Positions 7,646 to 16,625 are shown, numbered from the stretch's first letter. The stretch: DNA of 53,064 nucleotides from Oscillospiraceae bacterium (GCA_017552325.1 JAFZQE010000044.1:1-53064); one strand, 5' to 3'. The notes: generated by a model from the letters alone, not told the origin. A program made the numbers and translations.

Positions 7646-8902
7646 TCAGCGCGGCGCTGAAGGGCGCAGCAGGACGACCGCCGCGTCGTTGACGTTGGTG
7701 CCGGTGGGGCCGGTGACGATCAGCGCATCCGCGCTCTGCAGGGCGTGATAGGCGTCGTTGTTTCGCAGCGCGGCCTCGACCGGAAAACCCTTCGCGGCCA
7801 TCGCGGCGGCCGTATTACCGTCCGCGAAGCCGCCCGCGGCGTCCGTCGGGCCGTCCGTGCCGTCGGAGCCGAAGGAGAAAACAGCGGCGTTATCCATGCC
7901 AGCGATCTCCGCCGCGGCGGCCAGCGCGAGCTCCTGATTGCGCCCGCCGAGGCCCGTTCCCCTCACGTGCACGACGGTCTCGCCGCCTGCGATGAAGGCC
8001 AGGGCCTTTCCCGTTTGACTGTGGCTGCGGGCGATCGCGCCGAGGAAGCGCCCCGCCTCCCGCGCCTCGCAGGCGAGGCGGTCGGTCAGGATCAGCGGCT
8101 CGTAGCCCAGGGCGCGGCAGGCCTCCGCCGACGCGGCGCAGAGCTCGCGCACGCTGCCGGTGATCTCGGTCGTTACGTTGTCAAGGCTCTTGGGCGTCTC
8201 CGTCCGGAGACAGGCCATCGCCCGCGCCGAGAGCTCCAGCCCGTATCTTTCGGCGATCGCGAGCGCCTCCTCGCAGCGGCTGCCGTCCGGATACGCCGGG
8301 CCGGAGGCGATGCTGTCCAGCGGGTCGCCGATGATATCCGACAAGACGATGCCGAACACCCGCGCCGGGGCGCAGTGCGCGGCAAAGCGGCCGCCCTTCA
8401 CGGCGGACAGGCGCTTGCGCAGCGTGTTGATCTCGACGATGTCCGCCCCGCAGGCGAGGAGCCGCCCGGTGATGCTTTGCAGCTCTGCCGGCTCGATCAG
8501 CGGCTGCTCGAACAGGGCGCTGCCGCCGCCGGAGAGCAGGAAGAGCACCGTGTCCTCCGGGCGCAGATCGGCCGTCAGCCTCAGCGCCTCCGCCGTCGCA
8601 GCAAAGCTGTTTCCGTCCGGGACGGGGTGCCCGGCCTCCCGGATCTCCAGCGGCGGGATCGGTCCCTGCGCATGGCCGTATTTTGTGATGACGACGCCGC
8701 CGTCGATCCGCGCTCCGAGGGTATCGGCCGCGGCGCGGGCCATCGACCAGGCCGCCTTGCCGACGGCGACAAGGATCAGCCGCCCGGCGCCGAAGTCCTT
8801 TCCTTCGAGCGCGCGGCGGACGGCTTCGTCCGGCTGCACGCGCCGGATCGCCTCGCGGACGATATACCCGCAGTCCTCGCGGAATGTTCTTTTGCTCTCC
8901 AC
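7646..8902 (-). CDS. Glycerate 2-kinase, MOFRL/DUF4147 family
   Basis: This 418-residue kinase converts D-glycerate to 2-phosphoglycerate, based on family membership. Visible motifs are LFLLSGGGSALFEQP in the N-terminal DUF4147 domain, and FSFGSDGTDGPTDAAGGF plus GPTGTNVNDAAVVLL in the C-terminal MOFRL domain. I place the start at GTG 8902 (VESKRTFRED). GGGGGAGAGGGG lies just upstream, and a longer reading from TTG 8956 would begin inside the promoter -10 box. The gene is convergent with the M20 unit and appears monocistronic. Its product would feed glycolysis; no glycerate-producing gene is adjacent. Confidence 0.85.
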   Translation of the reverse strand: MESKRTFREDCGYIVREAIRRVQPDEAVRRALEGKDFGAGRLILVAVGKAAWSMARAAADTLGARIDGGVVITKYGHAQGPIPPLEIREAGHPVPDGNSFAATAEALRLTADLRPEDTVLFLLSGGGSALFEQPLIEPAELQSITGRLLACGADIVEINTLRKRLSAVKGGRFAAHCAPARVFGIVLSDIIGDPLDSIASGPAYPDGSRCEEALAIAERYGLELSARAMACLRTETPKSLDNVTTEITGSVRELCAASAEACRALGYEPLILTDRLACEAREAGRFLGAIARSHSQTGKALAFIAGGETVVHVRGTGLGGRNQELALAAAAEIAGMDNAAVFSFGSDGTDGPTDAAGGFADGNTAAAMAAKGFPVEAALRNNDAYHALQSADALIVTGPTGTNVNDAAVVLLRPSAPR

Positions 8903-8955
8903 GCCGCAGCCCCTCTCCCCCGTCTGTCGGGATCCTGTCAAAAAAACACAGGACA

Positions 8956-8984
8956 AGCATACAATAGCCGCGGATCGCTGTCAA
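8956..8984 (-). promoter_or_regulatory. Promoter of the glycerate kinase
   Basis: Minus strand TTGACA (8984-8979), an exact 17-base spacer and TATGCT (8961-8956). This is a near-consensus promoter about 54 bases ahead of the chosen GTG start, and it rules out the longer TTG-initiated reading. Confidence 0.75.
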
Positions 8985-9040
8985 GGGCGAGCTCTCCCGC
9001 AAATTCAACTCAAAATAGAATATGTTCAATTATTCGGTTA

Positions 9041-9069
9041 TTTACGAAACGCGCCGTATGCGGTATGAT
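9041..9069 (+). promoter_or_regulatory. Promoter of the XRE regulator
   Basis: TTTACG (9041-9046), a 17-base spacer and TATGAT (9064-9069), 46 bases ahead of the ATG at 9115. Confidence 0.65.
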
Positions 9070-9114
9070 GCGATTGCGGGCCGCGAATAACACCAATTCA
9101 TGGAGGACAAAATC

Positions 9115-9657
9115 ATGGACAATCTTAAAATCGGACGGTACATCCAGCATCTGCGCAAGACGGCCGGTCTGACGCAGAAAGAACTGGCCGAGAAGCTGAA
9201 CATCTCGTTTCAGGCCGTCTCCAAATGGGAAAACGGCGACACGCTCCCCGACACGGGCATTCTGCTCGAGCTGTGCGACACGCTGAACACCACGGCCGAC
9301 AAGCTGCTCAACGGAGGCAGCCTCGCAGCCGTCGAGCGCAGGATGATGCGCCTGGAGGACGTTCTCACCGGCTTTCAGTATATCGAGAGCATCGGCAGGC
9401 TCTTCGGCGAGGACTGTACCTTCTTCACCGGCATGATCGAGGGCATCAACAGCAAAATGAACATCGACCTGCTGAGCTATCTGAAGGATCCGATGACCCG
9501 GGACGTCATGGTCGCGGAGGTCCTGATCCAGGGCATCCTCTCCGGAAGGACCGTAGACATGGACGAGATCGAGGCAGGCTTCCGGAACAAAGCGATGGTC
9601 GAAACGATCCGCCGCTATATCGCCAAGGCGAGCGAGAGCCCGGTGACGACGGCATGA
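9115..9657 (+). CDS. XRE-family transcriptional regulator
   Basis: This 180-residue DNA-binding protein has an N-terminal lambda-repressor-type HTH (residues 5-60): KTAGLTQKELAEKLNISFQ is helix 2-turn-helix 3, followed by AVSKWENGDTLPD, a very typical XRE signature. The remaining 120 residues are mostly helical, with no sensor domain that I recognise. The ATG at 9115 is preferred over the one at 9100 because GGAGG at 9102-9106 is then correctly spaced. It is monocistronic, between its own promoter and a terminator. Its target is unknown; the divergent glycerate kinase is the nearest candidate besides itself. Confidence 0.85.
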   Translation: MDNLKIGRYIQHLRKTAGLTQKELAEKLNISFQAVSKWENGDTLPDTGILLELCDTLNTTADKLLNGGSLAAVERRMMRLEDVLTGFQYIESIGRLFGEDCTFFTGMIEGINSKMNIDLLSYLKDPMTRDVMVAEVLIQGILSGRTVDMDEIEAGFRNKAMVETIRRYIAKASESPVTTA

Positions 9658-9677
9658 TCCGCCGGGCATACGCGCGC

Positions 9678-9713
9678 AAAAAGACCTGATTTCGGAAGAA
9701 ATCAGGTCTTTTT
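9678..9713. terminator. Bidirectional terminator (XRE gene / GT2 operon)
   Basis: A perfect 16-bp stem: AAAAAGACCTGATTTC (9678-9693), GGAA loop... paired with 9698-9713, flanked by A- and T-runs so it works on both strands. It ends the XRE gene (plus) and the GH3-to-GT2 operon (minus). Confidence 0.9.
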
Positions 9714-9725
9714 GTCTTTTTCGTT

Positions 9726-10736
9726 TCAGTTGAAGCGCACCACGCGGTGGGCCACATGGTACATGAAGCGGACAAAGGCGGCGCCGCCCTTCCCGGGGAC
9801 GCAGACGAAGCGCAGGGCCGTCCTCCAGCGGAAGTAATCGGCCCATTTTTCGTCGTAGGCGCGGCAGCTCTCCCAGAGCTGAGCCAGGTCGGCCTCCGCC
9901 TGGTCCGAGCCGTTCAGCCGCGCGTAGAGGATCGAGATGCCGAACATGATGAACAGCTCGTGCCGGCAGTAGGCCAGCTTGCGCCTGTCGCCCAGTTCGT
10001 CCAGATGAAAGGCCCTGAAGCAGAGCTCGGTGGCCTTGAGCTGGTGGGCGTAGCGCCGCTTCATCACGTCCTCCTGCACGCTCTGCCCGGCGCGGCCGAT
10101 GAAGTAGCGGTAGAGGTCCGAATTCATGTAGTACAGCCGCTCGGCCGAGCGCAGGTTGCCGTAGATCATGTAGTTGTCTTCGTAGAAGGTGTGCTTCGGC
10201 ATTTCGAGCCCTGTCTGCCGCAGCAGCTCCGTGCGGTAGGTGCAGGCGTGGATCATCAGGATCTGATCGACCCGGAAGGGCTTCGTCTCCGCCCAGCCGA
10301 AGATCCTGCCCTCGGGCAGGGCGTTGGAGAAGTTGATGGAGCGGTCTCCCTTGCCGTCGGCGTGCTCGTAGTAGTAGTTCGTGACGAAGAGATCGACGCC
10401 GCCCTGCCTCTCGCAGGCCTCCAGCGTGTCGAGGAAGCGCTGGAAATCGGCGCTGACCCAGTCGTCGCTGTCCACGGTCTTGAAGTACTTCCCCGTCGCG
10501 TGGCGCAGGCCCTGGTTGATGCCCTCGCCGTGGCCGCCGTTTTCCTGATGGACGGCCCTGACGATCGTCGGATATTTCGCCGCGTAGGCGTCCGCGATCT
10601 CGCCGGTGCGGTCCTTCGAGCCGTCGTTGATGACGATGATCTCCACCCGCTCGCCCCCGGCAAGCAGGCTGTCGAGGCACTTTTCCATGTAATCCTGAGA
10701 GTTGTAGCAGGGTACCGTGACTGTCAGGAGCTTCAT
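9726..10736 (-). CDS. Glycosyltransferase family 2
   Basis: This 336-residue GT-A fold transferase has TVTVPCYNSQDYM at the start, VINDGSKDRT (35-44) for nucleotide-sugar binding, ENGGHGEGINQGL (65-77) and the metal-binding VDSDDW (88-93). The C-terminal 130 residues are helical with no membrane span, so it likely acts at the inner face of the membrane. It lies 19 bases after the UDP-galactopyranose mutase gene, so a galactofuranosyl or related surface-glycan transfer is a reasonable inference. Acceptor and donor cannot be read from sequence. GGAAAAGGAT precedes the ATG. It is the last gene of the operon. Confidence 0.85.
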   Translation of the reverse strand: MKLLTVTVPCYNSQDYMEKCLDSLLAGGERVEIIVINDGSKDRTGEIADAYAAKYPTIVRAVHQENGGHGEGINQGLRHATGKYFKTVDSDDWVSADFQRFLDTLEACERQGGVDLFVTNYYYEHADGKGDRSINFSNALPEGRIFGWAETKPFRVDQILMIHACTYRTELLRQTGLEMPKHTFYEDNYMIYGNLRSAERLYYMNSDLYRYFIGRAGQSVQEDVMKRRYAHQLKATELCFRAFHLDELGDRRKLAYCRHELFIMFGISILYARLNGSDQAEADLAQLWESCRAYDEKWADYFRWRTALRFVCVPGKGGAAFVRFMYHVAHRVVRFN

Positions 10737-10755
10737 ATCCTTTTCCTCTGTCTTC

Positions 10756-11850
10756 TTACAGTTTTTCCGCCTGATCCAGCGCGGCGGCGATCACCGCGTC
10801 CATATCGTAATAACGGTATTCGCCGAGACGCCCGCCGAAGATGATGTTCGTCTCAAGCCCCGCCAGCGCCCGGTACTGCTCGTAGTGGGCGTTATTTTTC
10901 TCGTCGTTGACGGGATAGTAGGGCTCGTCGCCGGGCTGCCACTCGGCGCTGTATTCGCGGGAGATGACTGTTTTCGGCTGGGTGCCGAATTCGAAGTGCT
11001 TGTGCTCGATGATGCGGGTAAAAGGCGTTTCGCGGTCGGTGTAGTTGACGACCGCGTTGCCCTGGTAGTTGGGCGTGTCCAGCAGCTCGGTCTCGAAGCG
11101 GACGCTGCGGTACTGCAGCGGGCCGAAGCGATAGCCGAAATAGCGGTCGATCGGCCCGGTGTATACCACAGTCTTCGCCATGCGGTCCCAGGCGGACTTC
11201 TCCGCGAGGTAGTCCACGCCGAGTCTGACGTCCGCGCCCTCGAGCATTTTCTCCACCATCGCCGTGTAGCCGCCGACGGGGATGCCCTGGAAGCGGGCGT
11301 TGAAGTAGTTGTTGTCAAAGGTGAAGCGCACCGGCAGCCGCCGGATGATGAAGGCGGGCAGCTCCGTGCAGGGGCGGCCCCACTGCTTTTCGGTGTAGCC
11401 CTTGACGAGCTTCTCGTAGATGTCCGTCCCCACGAGGGAGATCGCCTGCTCCTCCAGATTCTTCGGCTCGGCGATCCCGGCTGCCGCGCGCTGCTCGGCG
11501 ATCTTCTCCTCCGCCTCCTGCGGTGTCACGACGCCCCACATTTTGTTGAAGGTGTACATGTTGAAGGGCAGGGAGAAGAGCTCGCCGCGGTAATTGGCGA
11601 CCGGAGAATTCGTGTAGCGGTTGAAGTCCGCAAAGCGGTTCACATAGTCCCACACGCGCCTGTCGTTGGTGTGGAAGATATGCGCGCCGTACCTGTGGAC
11701 CTGGATGCCCTCGATCTCTTCGGTGTAGACGTTGCCGCCGATATGATCGCGCTTTTCCAGCACCAGGACCTTTTTTCCCTTTTCCCGCAGGCGCTGGGCC
11801 ACGGTCGCGCCGTAAAGCCCTGCGCCCACGATCAGACAATCGTACTTCAT
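10756..11850 (-). CDS. glf: UDP-galactopyranose mutase
   Basis: This 364-residue flavoenzyme interconverts UDP-galactopyranose and UDP-galactofuranose in the cytoplasm. The N-terminal FAD Rossmann motif is VGAGLYGATVAQ (about 8-19), followed by EKRDHIGGN (32-40). Further Glf hallmarks are VHRYGAHIFHTN, RYTNSPVANYRGELFSLPFN, the GYTEKQWGRP segment and RYFGYRFGPLQYRS with conserved Arg. Length matches bacterial Glf (about 365-390). It supplies the donor for galactofuranose-containing surface glycans and is followed by a GT2 gene. It lies 40 bases downstream of the GPH symporter and is probably in the same transcript. Confidence 0.95.
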   Translation of the reverse strand: MKYDCLIVGAGLYGATVAQRLREKGKKVLVLEKRDHIGGNVYTEEIEGIQVHRYGAHIFHTNDRRVWDYVNRFADFNRYTNSPVANYRGELFSLPFNMYTFNKMWGVVTPQEAEEKIAEQRAAAGIAEPKNLEEQAISLVGTDIYEKLVKGYTEKQWGRPCTELPAFIIRRLPVRFTFDNNYFNARFQGIPVGGYTAMVEKMLEGADVRLGVDYLAEKSAWDRMAKTVVYTGPIDRYFGYRFGPLQYRSVRFETELLDTPNYQGNAVVNYTDRETPFTRIIEHKHFEFGTQPKTVISREYSAEWQPGDEPYYPVNDEKNNAHYEQYRALAGLETNIIFGGRLGEYRYYDMDAVIAAALDQAEKL

Positions 11851-11890
11851 AGGATCACAAACTCCCGCTCAGGATCTGTCCCAATTCCTC

Positions 11891-13708
11891 TTATTCCTGA
11901 TAAGCCGGTCTGCCGGCAGCCTCGCGGAGCGCGTTGAACTCCTCGAGGAGCTTTCTCTCGGCTTCCGCCTCGGCCTGGCGCTTCTCGGGCGTCAGCTTCG
12001 CGATGCGGGCCTCTTCCTTGGCGGCAGCGTCGGCCTGCTTCTTCAGCTCGGCCTCGTAGGCCTCCTCGCCTTCCTCGATGCGGATCTTCTCCTCCGCGGA
12101 GATGTACTGGCGTCCCTCGGCCGCAGCGGCGGCCTTCTGGTCGGCCACGATGGCGTGGTGGTCGATCTTCGAGAACTTCTCGACGCCCATGAAGATGAAG
12201 ATCAGGAAAATGCCGGCGTAGCAGATCGTCTCGCCGCCGATGAAGACCCAGGGCATCGCGCCGCGCAGGGCCTCGTTGGTCTGCAGGGTGCTGACGTCGT
12301 AGTTGACGCCGGAGAGCACCATGTTCAGCACGCCGGTGGTGAGGCCGGTCATGCCCGCCATGATCGCGCCGTAGATCGTCATCGACAGACCGTCGGTGCG
12401 CACGCCGTGCACGGCCTCCTGGTGGTCAAAAACGTCCGCCAGCAGGGCCAGGGACAGGTACATGGCCGGGGTGGAGCCCAGGGCCTTGATGACGAAGGAG
12501 ATCACGACGACCCACCAGTTGTTCGGAGCGATCAGACCGATCAGACCGCCGATCACGGCCACAATGGCGCCGGAGAGGATGGCCTTGCCCTTGCTGCCGA
12601 GGAGATTGGCAAGCGGCAGGGCGAGCACCATGCCGACGGCCGTCGGGACGGCGCCGATGATGGACAGGGACGCGTGCAGCGTGCCGCCGTGCGCCACGGA
12701 GTACAGGCCGGTCTCCGCTTCCTTGAACATCGCCGTGCAGAAATAGACCTGAGAGACGTTCTTGATCATGCCGCCAAACTGGTACAGGAAGAAGAACACC
12801 ATCATGATGATCCAGAACCTGTCCTTCGAGCAGATCTTCCACTGCTCCTTGATGGGCAGCGCGGCCTTGGGCGCCACGTCCTGGCCCATGCTCTCTTCGG
12901 TGACACGCTCGCGGGTGAAGAAGTACTCGATCAGCGCGCCGGCGAAGGTGACGACGATCAGCGCGATGACGAAGATCTTCCAGTGGTTGTAGCTGGCAAG
13001 CTCGTCATAAAGCACGTTGCCGTTGGCGTCCACATAGTTGACGATCTCCTTCGCCTCGTTGTAGACGGGCGTGCCGTTGGCGCCGCTCAGATCCGGAACG
13101 AAGAGCAGATCGAAGAAGAAGGGCAGGATCATGTTGGTCAGGCCGATGGCCGCCAGCATCGTCGCGTTGGAGATCGTGGCCAGCAGGCCGCGGTCCTTGC
13201 CGTTGCGCGTCGAGAGGCTGACCAGCGCCGCGTGCGGGGTGTAGTACATCGGATAGGCAAAGGCAAACCACAGGTTGTAGCCGATCGCGATGCACAGCAG
13301 CGCGCCGATATGCCAGCTGGTGTCGGTCGCGTTATACGGGGAGAAGATAAACAGGAACAGCAGCGCCAGCAGGCTGATGGGCACGGAAACGAGCAGCAGC
13401 GGACGCGCCTTGCCGTTTTTGGACTTGATTTTGTCCATCAGACGGCCGACCAGGATGTTGCCGATCACGACGAAGATGACCGAAATGACCGGCAGCCAGG
13501 TGAAGAAGGCAGGCGCCCAGTTGTTGACGTGCAGCACGTCGGACATATACTTGTTGAAGTAAGCCGACAGCACGGAGTTGCCCAGCAGAGCAAGGGTGGG
13601 TCCCAGCAGGTAGCCGATCGCGCCCTCCGGGATCAGGGTGACGTTGTTTTTCTTGATGAGGCTCGGCGGCAGCTTGTCAAAAAAGCTGCCCTTTTTCGTT
13701 TCGCTCAT
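11891..13708 (-). CDS. GPH-family (MelB-like) sugar:cation symporter with long charged C-terminal tail
   Basis: This 605-residue protein is a glycoside-pentoside-hexuronide:cation symporter of the MFS class, with about 12 hydrophobic helices over residues 28-520. Typical GPH features include the N-terminal YLLGPTLALLGNSVLSAYFN helix and IGNILVGRLMDKIKSKNGKARP, the conserved intracellular loop after helix 2. It is longer than usual MelB proteins (about 470): a loop around residues 205-235 is extended, and the last 80 residues form a highly charged Glu/Lys/Ala-rich helix that probably sits in the cytoplasm. It is placed after a GH3 glucosidase and a tiny membrane protein, so import of glucoside oligosaccharides is likely. 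AGGAGG lies ahead of the ATG. Confidence 0.85.
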   Translation of the reverse strand: MSETKKGSFFDKLPPSLIKKNNVTLIPEGAIGYLLGPTLALLGNSVLSAYFNKYMSDVLHVNNWAPAFFTWLPVISVIFVVIGNILVGRLMDKIKSKNGKARPLLLVSVPISLLALLFLFIFSPYNATDTSWHIGALLCIAIGYNLWFAFAYPMYYTPHAALVSLSTRNGKDRGLLATISNATMLAAIGLTNMILPFFFDLLFVPDLSGANGTPVYNEAKEIVNYVDANGNVLYDELASYNHWKIFVIALIVVTFAGALIEYFFTRERVTEESMGQDVAPKAALPIKEQWKICSKDRFWIIMMVFFFLYQFGGMIKNVSQVYFCTAMFKEAETGLYSVAHGGTLHASLSIIGAVPTAVGMVLALPLANLLGSKGKAILSGAIVAVIGGLIGLIAPNNWWVVVISFVIKALGSTPAMYLSLALLADVFDHQEAVHGVRTDGLSMTIYGAIMAGMTGLTTGVLNMVLSGVNYDVSTLQTNEALRGAMPWVFIGGETICYAGIFLIFIFMGVEKFSKIDHHAIVADQKAAAAAEGRQYISAEEKIRIEEGEEAYEAELKKQADAAAKEEARIAKLTPEKRQAEAEAERKLLEEFNALREAAGRPAYQE

Positions 13709-13722
13709 TGCTTATGTTCCTC

Positions 13723-13896
13723 CTATGCTTTTTTGAACGACAGAACGACGTCCGCCAGGAAGTCCAGGGTGATCAGGGCGAAGACGACGCCCCAGAAAAT
13801 GTGATGAGTGACGAAGAATACCACGCACAGCACGGCGACCAGCACCGTCAGGAGGATCGCCACGATCGGGTTCAGGCCGTTCAGTCCTTTGCTCAT
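13723..13896 (-). CDS. 57-residue membrane protein between GH3 and GPH symporter
   Basis: A small reading frame runs from ATG (13896-13894) to TAG (13725-13723) and encodes MSKGLNGLNP followed by two hydrophobic stretches: IVAILLTVLVAVLCVVFF (11-28) and, after THHIF, WGVVFALITLDFLADVVL (35-52). It ends in a basic SFKKA tail. AAGGAGGGG lies at ideal distance upstream. It fills the otherwise unexplained gap between two tightly packed genes, 14 bases from each, so I regard it as real. It may be a helper or stabiliser of the GPH symporter (inference). No named family is recognised. Confidence 0.7.
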   Translation of the reverse strand: MSKGLNGLNPIVAILLTVLVAVLCVVFFVTHHIFWGVVFALITLDFLADVVLSFKKA

Positions 13897-13909
13897 GTCT
13901 CTCCCCTCC

Positions 13910-16336
13910 TTATTCGAGCTGTTTCTGGCGTTTGGCGACGCCCATCTGCTTGAAGAAGCCGCCGATCACCTTGCCGAGGCCCTTGCAGAAGGCGATGCCG
14001 TGGCCGTTGATGATGTCGAGGATACCGTCGCACATCTCGGTCGATACCATGCCGCCGGCCATCTTGCCGATCGCGCGGACGGGCATGTTATAGATGAAGG
14101 TGATGTTCAGATCCGGCTCGCCCTTCTTGATGGAGTTCTGCAGGATCGTGTCCATGATCTTCCAGATGAAGCGGGCCTTGAGGGCCTTGGCGTAATAGAG
14201 CTGGCCGATCGCGTCGTTGGCCCGGATCATGCCGGACCAGCTGCCGTCCGGGATCGGGCGGCCCAGCAGGGCCTCATACTCCGCGTCGGGCACGGCCTTG
14301 ATGTCGCAGGCGTAGTAGCTCGGCAGCTTCGCCGGATCCTCGCAGGCGGGGGCTTCGGTGCCTTTGACGGCGACCATGCCGCAGAGCTTGATATCCGCGA
14401 CGTTCGCGCCGATCAGGATCTCGTATTCGCCGCCGTCGATCTCGAAGCGGTTCGTGACGCTGTTCCAGTAGCGGAAGGCCTTGTCGTCGAGCTCGATCGT
14501 GACTTCCTTGCTCTCGCCGGCCTTGAGGAAGACCTTGGCGAAGCCCTTGAGCTCCTTCGCCGGGCGGTAGACCGTCGGGTTCTTGGCGTGGACGTAAAGC
14601 TGCGCGACCTCCGCGCCTTCGACGGCGCCGGTGTTCTTCAGAGTGAAGGTCGCAGCCTTGTCGGTCACCCTGAGATCGCTGTACTCAAACGTGGTGTAGC
14701 TCAGGCCGAAGCCGAAGGGGAACAGGACGGGGATCTTCGCGCTCTCGTACCAGCGGTAGCCGACATAGAGGCCCTCGCGGTACTCGACGTTGCGCTGCAC
14801 GGCCGGGAAGTAGGGCGCGCTGGAGCAGTCCTCATACTTGACGGGGTAGCTCTCGCTGAGCTTGCCGGAGGGGTTGACCTCGCCGAGGATGACCTTCAGC
14901 ACCGCGCTTGCACCGGCCTGGCCGCAGAGATAGCCGTGGACCATGGCCTTGCAGCGGTCGAGCCAGGGCATTTCGACGCTGGAGCCGGCGGACATGACGA
15001 TGATGACGTTCGGGTTGGCCGCAGCCACGGCCTTGAGCGCCTCGATCTGGCACTCCGGGATCGCGAGCGTCGAGCGGTCGAGACCCTCGGACTCGCTGAT
15101 CTCGTCGAGGCCGAGATAGAGCAGCACGTAGTCGGCCTTCTTCGCGAGCTCCGCGGCCTTGGCCATCATCTCCGCGTTCGGCGCGCCGTGGCGCGGATAG
15201 GCGGGCTCAAATCCGACGACGTCAAGCGGGAAGTTTCCGATCACGTCCATCGTGTGGTCGAGCTTGGTGCAGTTGACGACCGAGGAGCCGGCGCCCTGGT
15301 AGCGGGCCTTCTGCGCAAATTCGCCGATGACGGCGACCTTGCTGCCGGGCTTGAGGGGCAGGATGTTCTCCTCGTTCCTGAGCAGGACGATGCTCTGCTC
15401 GCTGGCCTTCTGGGCGAAAGCGTGGTGCGCTTCGACGTCGAAGGGCTTGCCCTTGAGCGGGTCGACGGCGGCTCTGGTGGACAGCATTACGTCCAGCAGT
15501 TCGTCCACGCGGACGTCCACCTCATGCTCGGTGATCCTGCCGTCGGCCACCGCCTGCATCAGCTGACGCGGGCCGTCGCCGCCGGTGCCGGGCATCTCGA
15601 GGTGGGAGCCGGCGCGCACGCCTTCGGTGAAGTCGTTGTTCGCGCCCCAGTCGGACACGACGAAGCCGTCGAAGCCCCAGGTGTCGCGCAGGATCTCCTG
15701 CAGCAGGTGGGCGTTCTCGTTGGCGTAGACGCCGTTGACCATGTTGTAGGAGGACATGATGGACTTCGGATGGCCCTCGGTGACGGCGATCTCGAAGCCG
15801 GTGAGGTAGATCTCGCGGAGCGTGCGCTCGTCCACAACGGAGTCGGATGCCATGCGGCGCAGCTCCGTGTTGTTGGCGGCGAAGTGCTTCGGGCAGGCGG
15901 ACACGCCGTTGGCCTGGATGCCCCGGACGTAGCCCGCGGCCATCTTGCCCGCGAGATAGGGATCTTCGCTGAAATACTCAAAGTTGCGGCCGCAGAAGGG
16001 GCTGCGCTTGATGTTGAGGCCCGGGCCCAGCAGCACGCAGACGTCCTGCGAAGCGGCCTCCTCGCCGAGCATTTTGCCGAGCTCCTCGCCCAGCGCCGGG
16101 TCCCAGGAGTTGGCCATCGTCGCGGCGGTCGGATAGCAGGTGGCGGGCAGCGAGCCGTTCAGACCGAGCTGGTCCCCCGCTCCCTCCTGCTTGCGGATGC
16201 CATGCGGGCCGTCGGAAAGCGTCATATTGCCGACTCCCAGCCGATTGACGCTTTGGCTCTGCCAGAAATCCCGGCCGGAGAGCATATGGGCCTTCTCCTC
16301 CAGGGTCATCTGACTGATGATATCCAGATGTTTCAA
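13910..16336 (-). CDS. GH3 beta-glucosidase, cytoplasmic
   Basis: This 808-residue glycoside hydrolase family 3 enzyme should release glucose (or another beta-linked sugar) from imported oligosaccharides. Order: GH3 N-domain (about 10-290) with LSDGPHGIR (40-48), GRNFEYFSEDP (116-126), CPKHFAANN (148-156) and nucleophile Asp229 in VVSDWGANND; GH3 C-domain (about 310-560) with IVMSAGSSVEMPW; fibronectin-III-like domain (about 580-670) with PFGFGLSYTTFEYSD. A C-terminal extension of about 120 residues follows. There is no signal peptide. The start appears to be TTG 16336, with GGAGG 10 bases upstream; the first ATG alternative (Met10) has no better site. It heads the operon with the small membrane protein, GPH symporter, glf and GT2. 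Confidence 0.9.
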   Translation of the reverse strand: MKHLDIISQMTLEEKAHMLSGRDFWQSQSVNRLGVGNMTLSDGPHGIRKQEGAGDQLGLNGSLPATCYPTAATMANSWDPALGEELGKMLGEEAASQDVCVLLGPGLNIKRSPFCGRNFEYFSEDPYLAGKMAAGYVRGIQANGVSACPKHFAANNTELRRMASDSVVDERTLREIYLTGFEIAVTEGHPKSIMSSYNMVNGVYANENAHLLQEILRDTWGFDGFVVSDWGANNDFTEGVRAGSHLEMPGTGGDGPRQLMQAVADGRITEHEVDVRVDELLDVMLSTRAAVDPLKGKPFDVEAHHAFAQKASEQSIVLLRNEENILPLKPGSKVAVIGEFAQKARYQGAGSSVVNCTKLDHTMDVIGNFPLDVVGFEPAYPRHGAPNAEMMAKAAELAKKADYVLLYLGLDEISESEGLDRSTLAIPECQIEALKAVAAANPNVIIVMSAGSSVEMPWLDRCKAMVHGYLCGQAGASAVLKVILGEVNPSGKLSESYPVKYEDCSSAPYFPAVQRNVEYREGLYVGYRWYESAKIPVLFPFGFGLSYTTFEYSDLRVTDKAATFTLKNTGAVEGAEVAQLYVHAKNPTVYRPAKELKGFAKVFLKAGESKEVTIELDDKAFRYWNSVTNRFEIDGGEYEILIGANVADIKLCGMVAVKGTEAPACEDPAKLPSYYACDIKAVPDAEYEALLGRPIPDGSWSGMIRANDAIGQLYYAKALKARFIWKIMDTILQNSIKKGEPDLNITFIYNMPVRAIGKMAGGMVSTEMCDGILDIINGHGIAFCKGLGKVIGGFFKQMGVAKRQKQLE

Positions 16337-16452
16337 AGCAAGAATTCCTCCTTTACCACTGTGTTTACCGAGAGAGAATACGATTCAAACACCGTATTGC
16401 CGGGGCTGCTTCCATGCGGAAAGCGGGTAATCCGTATTCTTTGCTACTGTCT

Positions 16453-16481
16453 ATTTTACCGAGCGCAGAGGCGCTTGTAAA
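16453..16481 (-). promoter_or_regulatory. Promoter of the GH3/GPH/glf operon
   Basis: Minus strand TTTACA (16481-16476), a 17-base spacer and TAAAAT (16458-16453). It predicts a leader of about 110 bases before the TTG start. Confidence 0.6.
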
Positions 16482-16554
16482 GTGCCGATTGCGTCCGAAA
16501 ACCGACCGTTTGTGTACAGTGCGGCTTGACAAACTGCAGGCCGCAACGACAGGA

Positions 16555-16597
16555 CAGGGCTGTCACTGTCCCCGGGCGGAGAACGGTGACAGCCCTG
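16555..16597 (-). terminator. Hairpin downstream of the permuted GH3 gene
   Basis: CAGGGCTGTCAC (16555-16566) pairs with GTGACAGCCCTG (16586-16597). It is a 12-bp perfect stem 29 bases past the stop of the minus-strand GH3. There is no T-run, so it is a weak terminator or a 3' stabilising structure. Confidence 0.5.
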
Positions 16598-16625
16598 AGA
16601 GATCGCTGCGCGGCAGAGCGGTTAA

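Noticed and set aside
8903-8956. Longer glycerate kinase starting at TTG 8956
   Set aside because: The start falls in the -10 box of a near-consensus promoter; GTG 8902 has a strong RBS.
13808-16480. 890-residue plus-strand open frame opposite the GH3 gene
   Set aside because: It is antisense to GH3 and the small membrane protein, low-complexity, and has no RBS.
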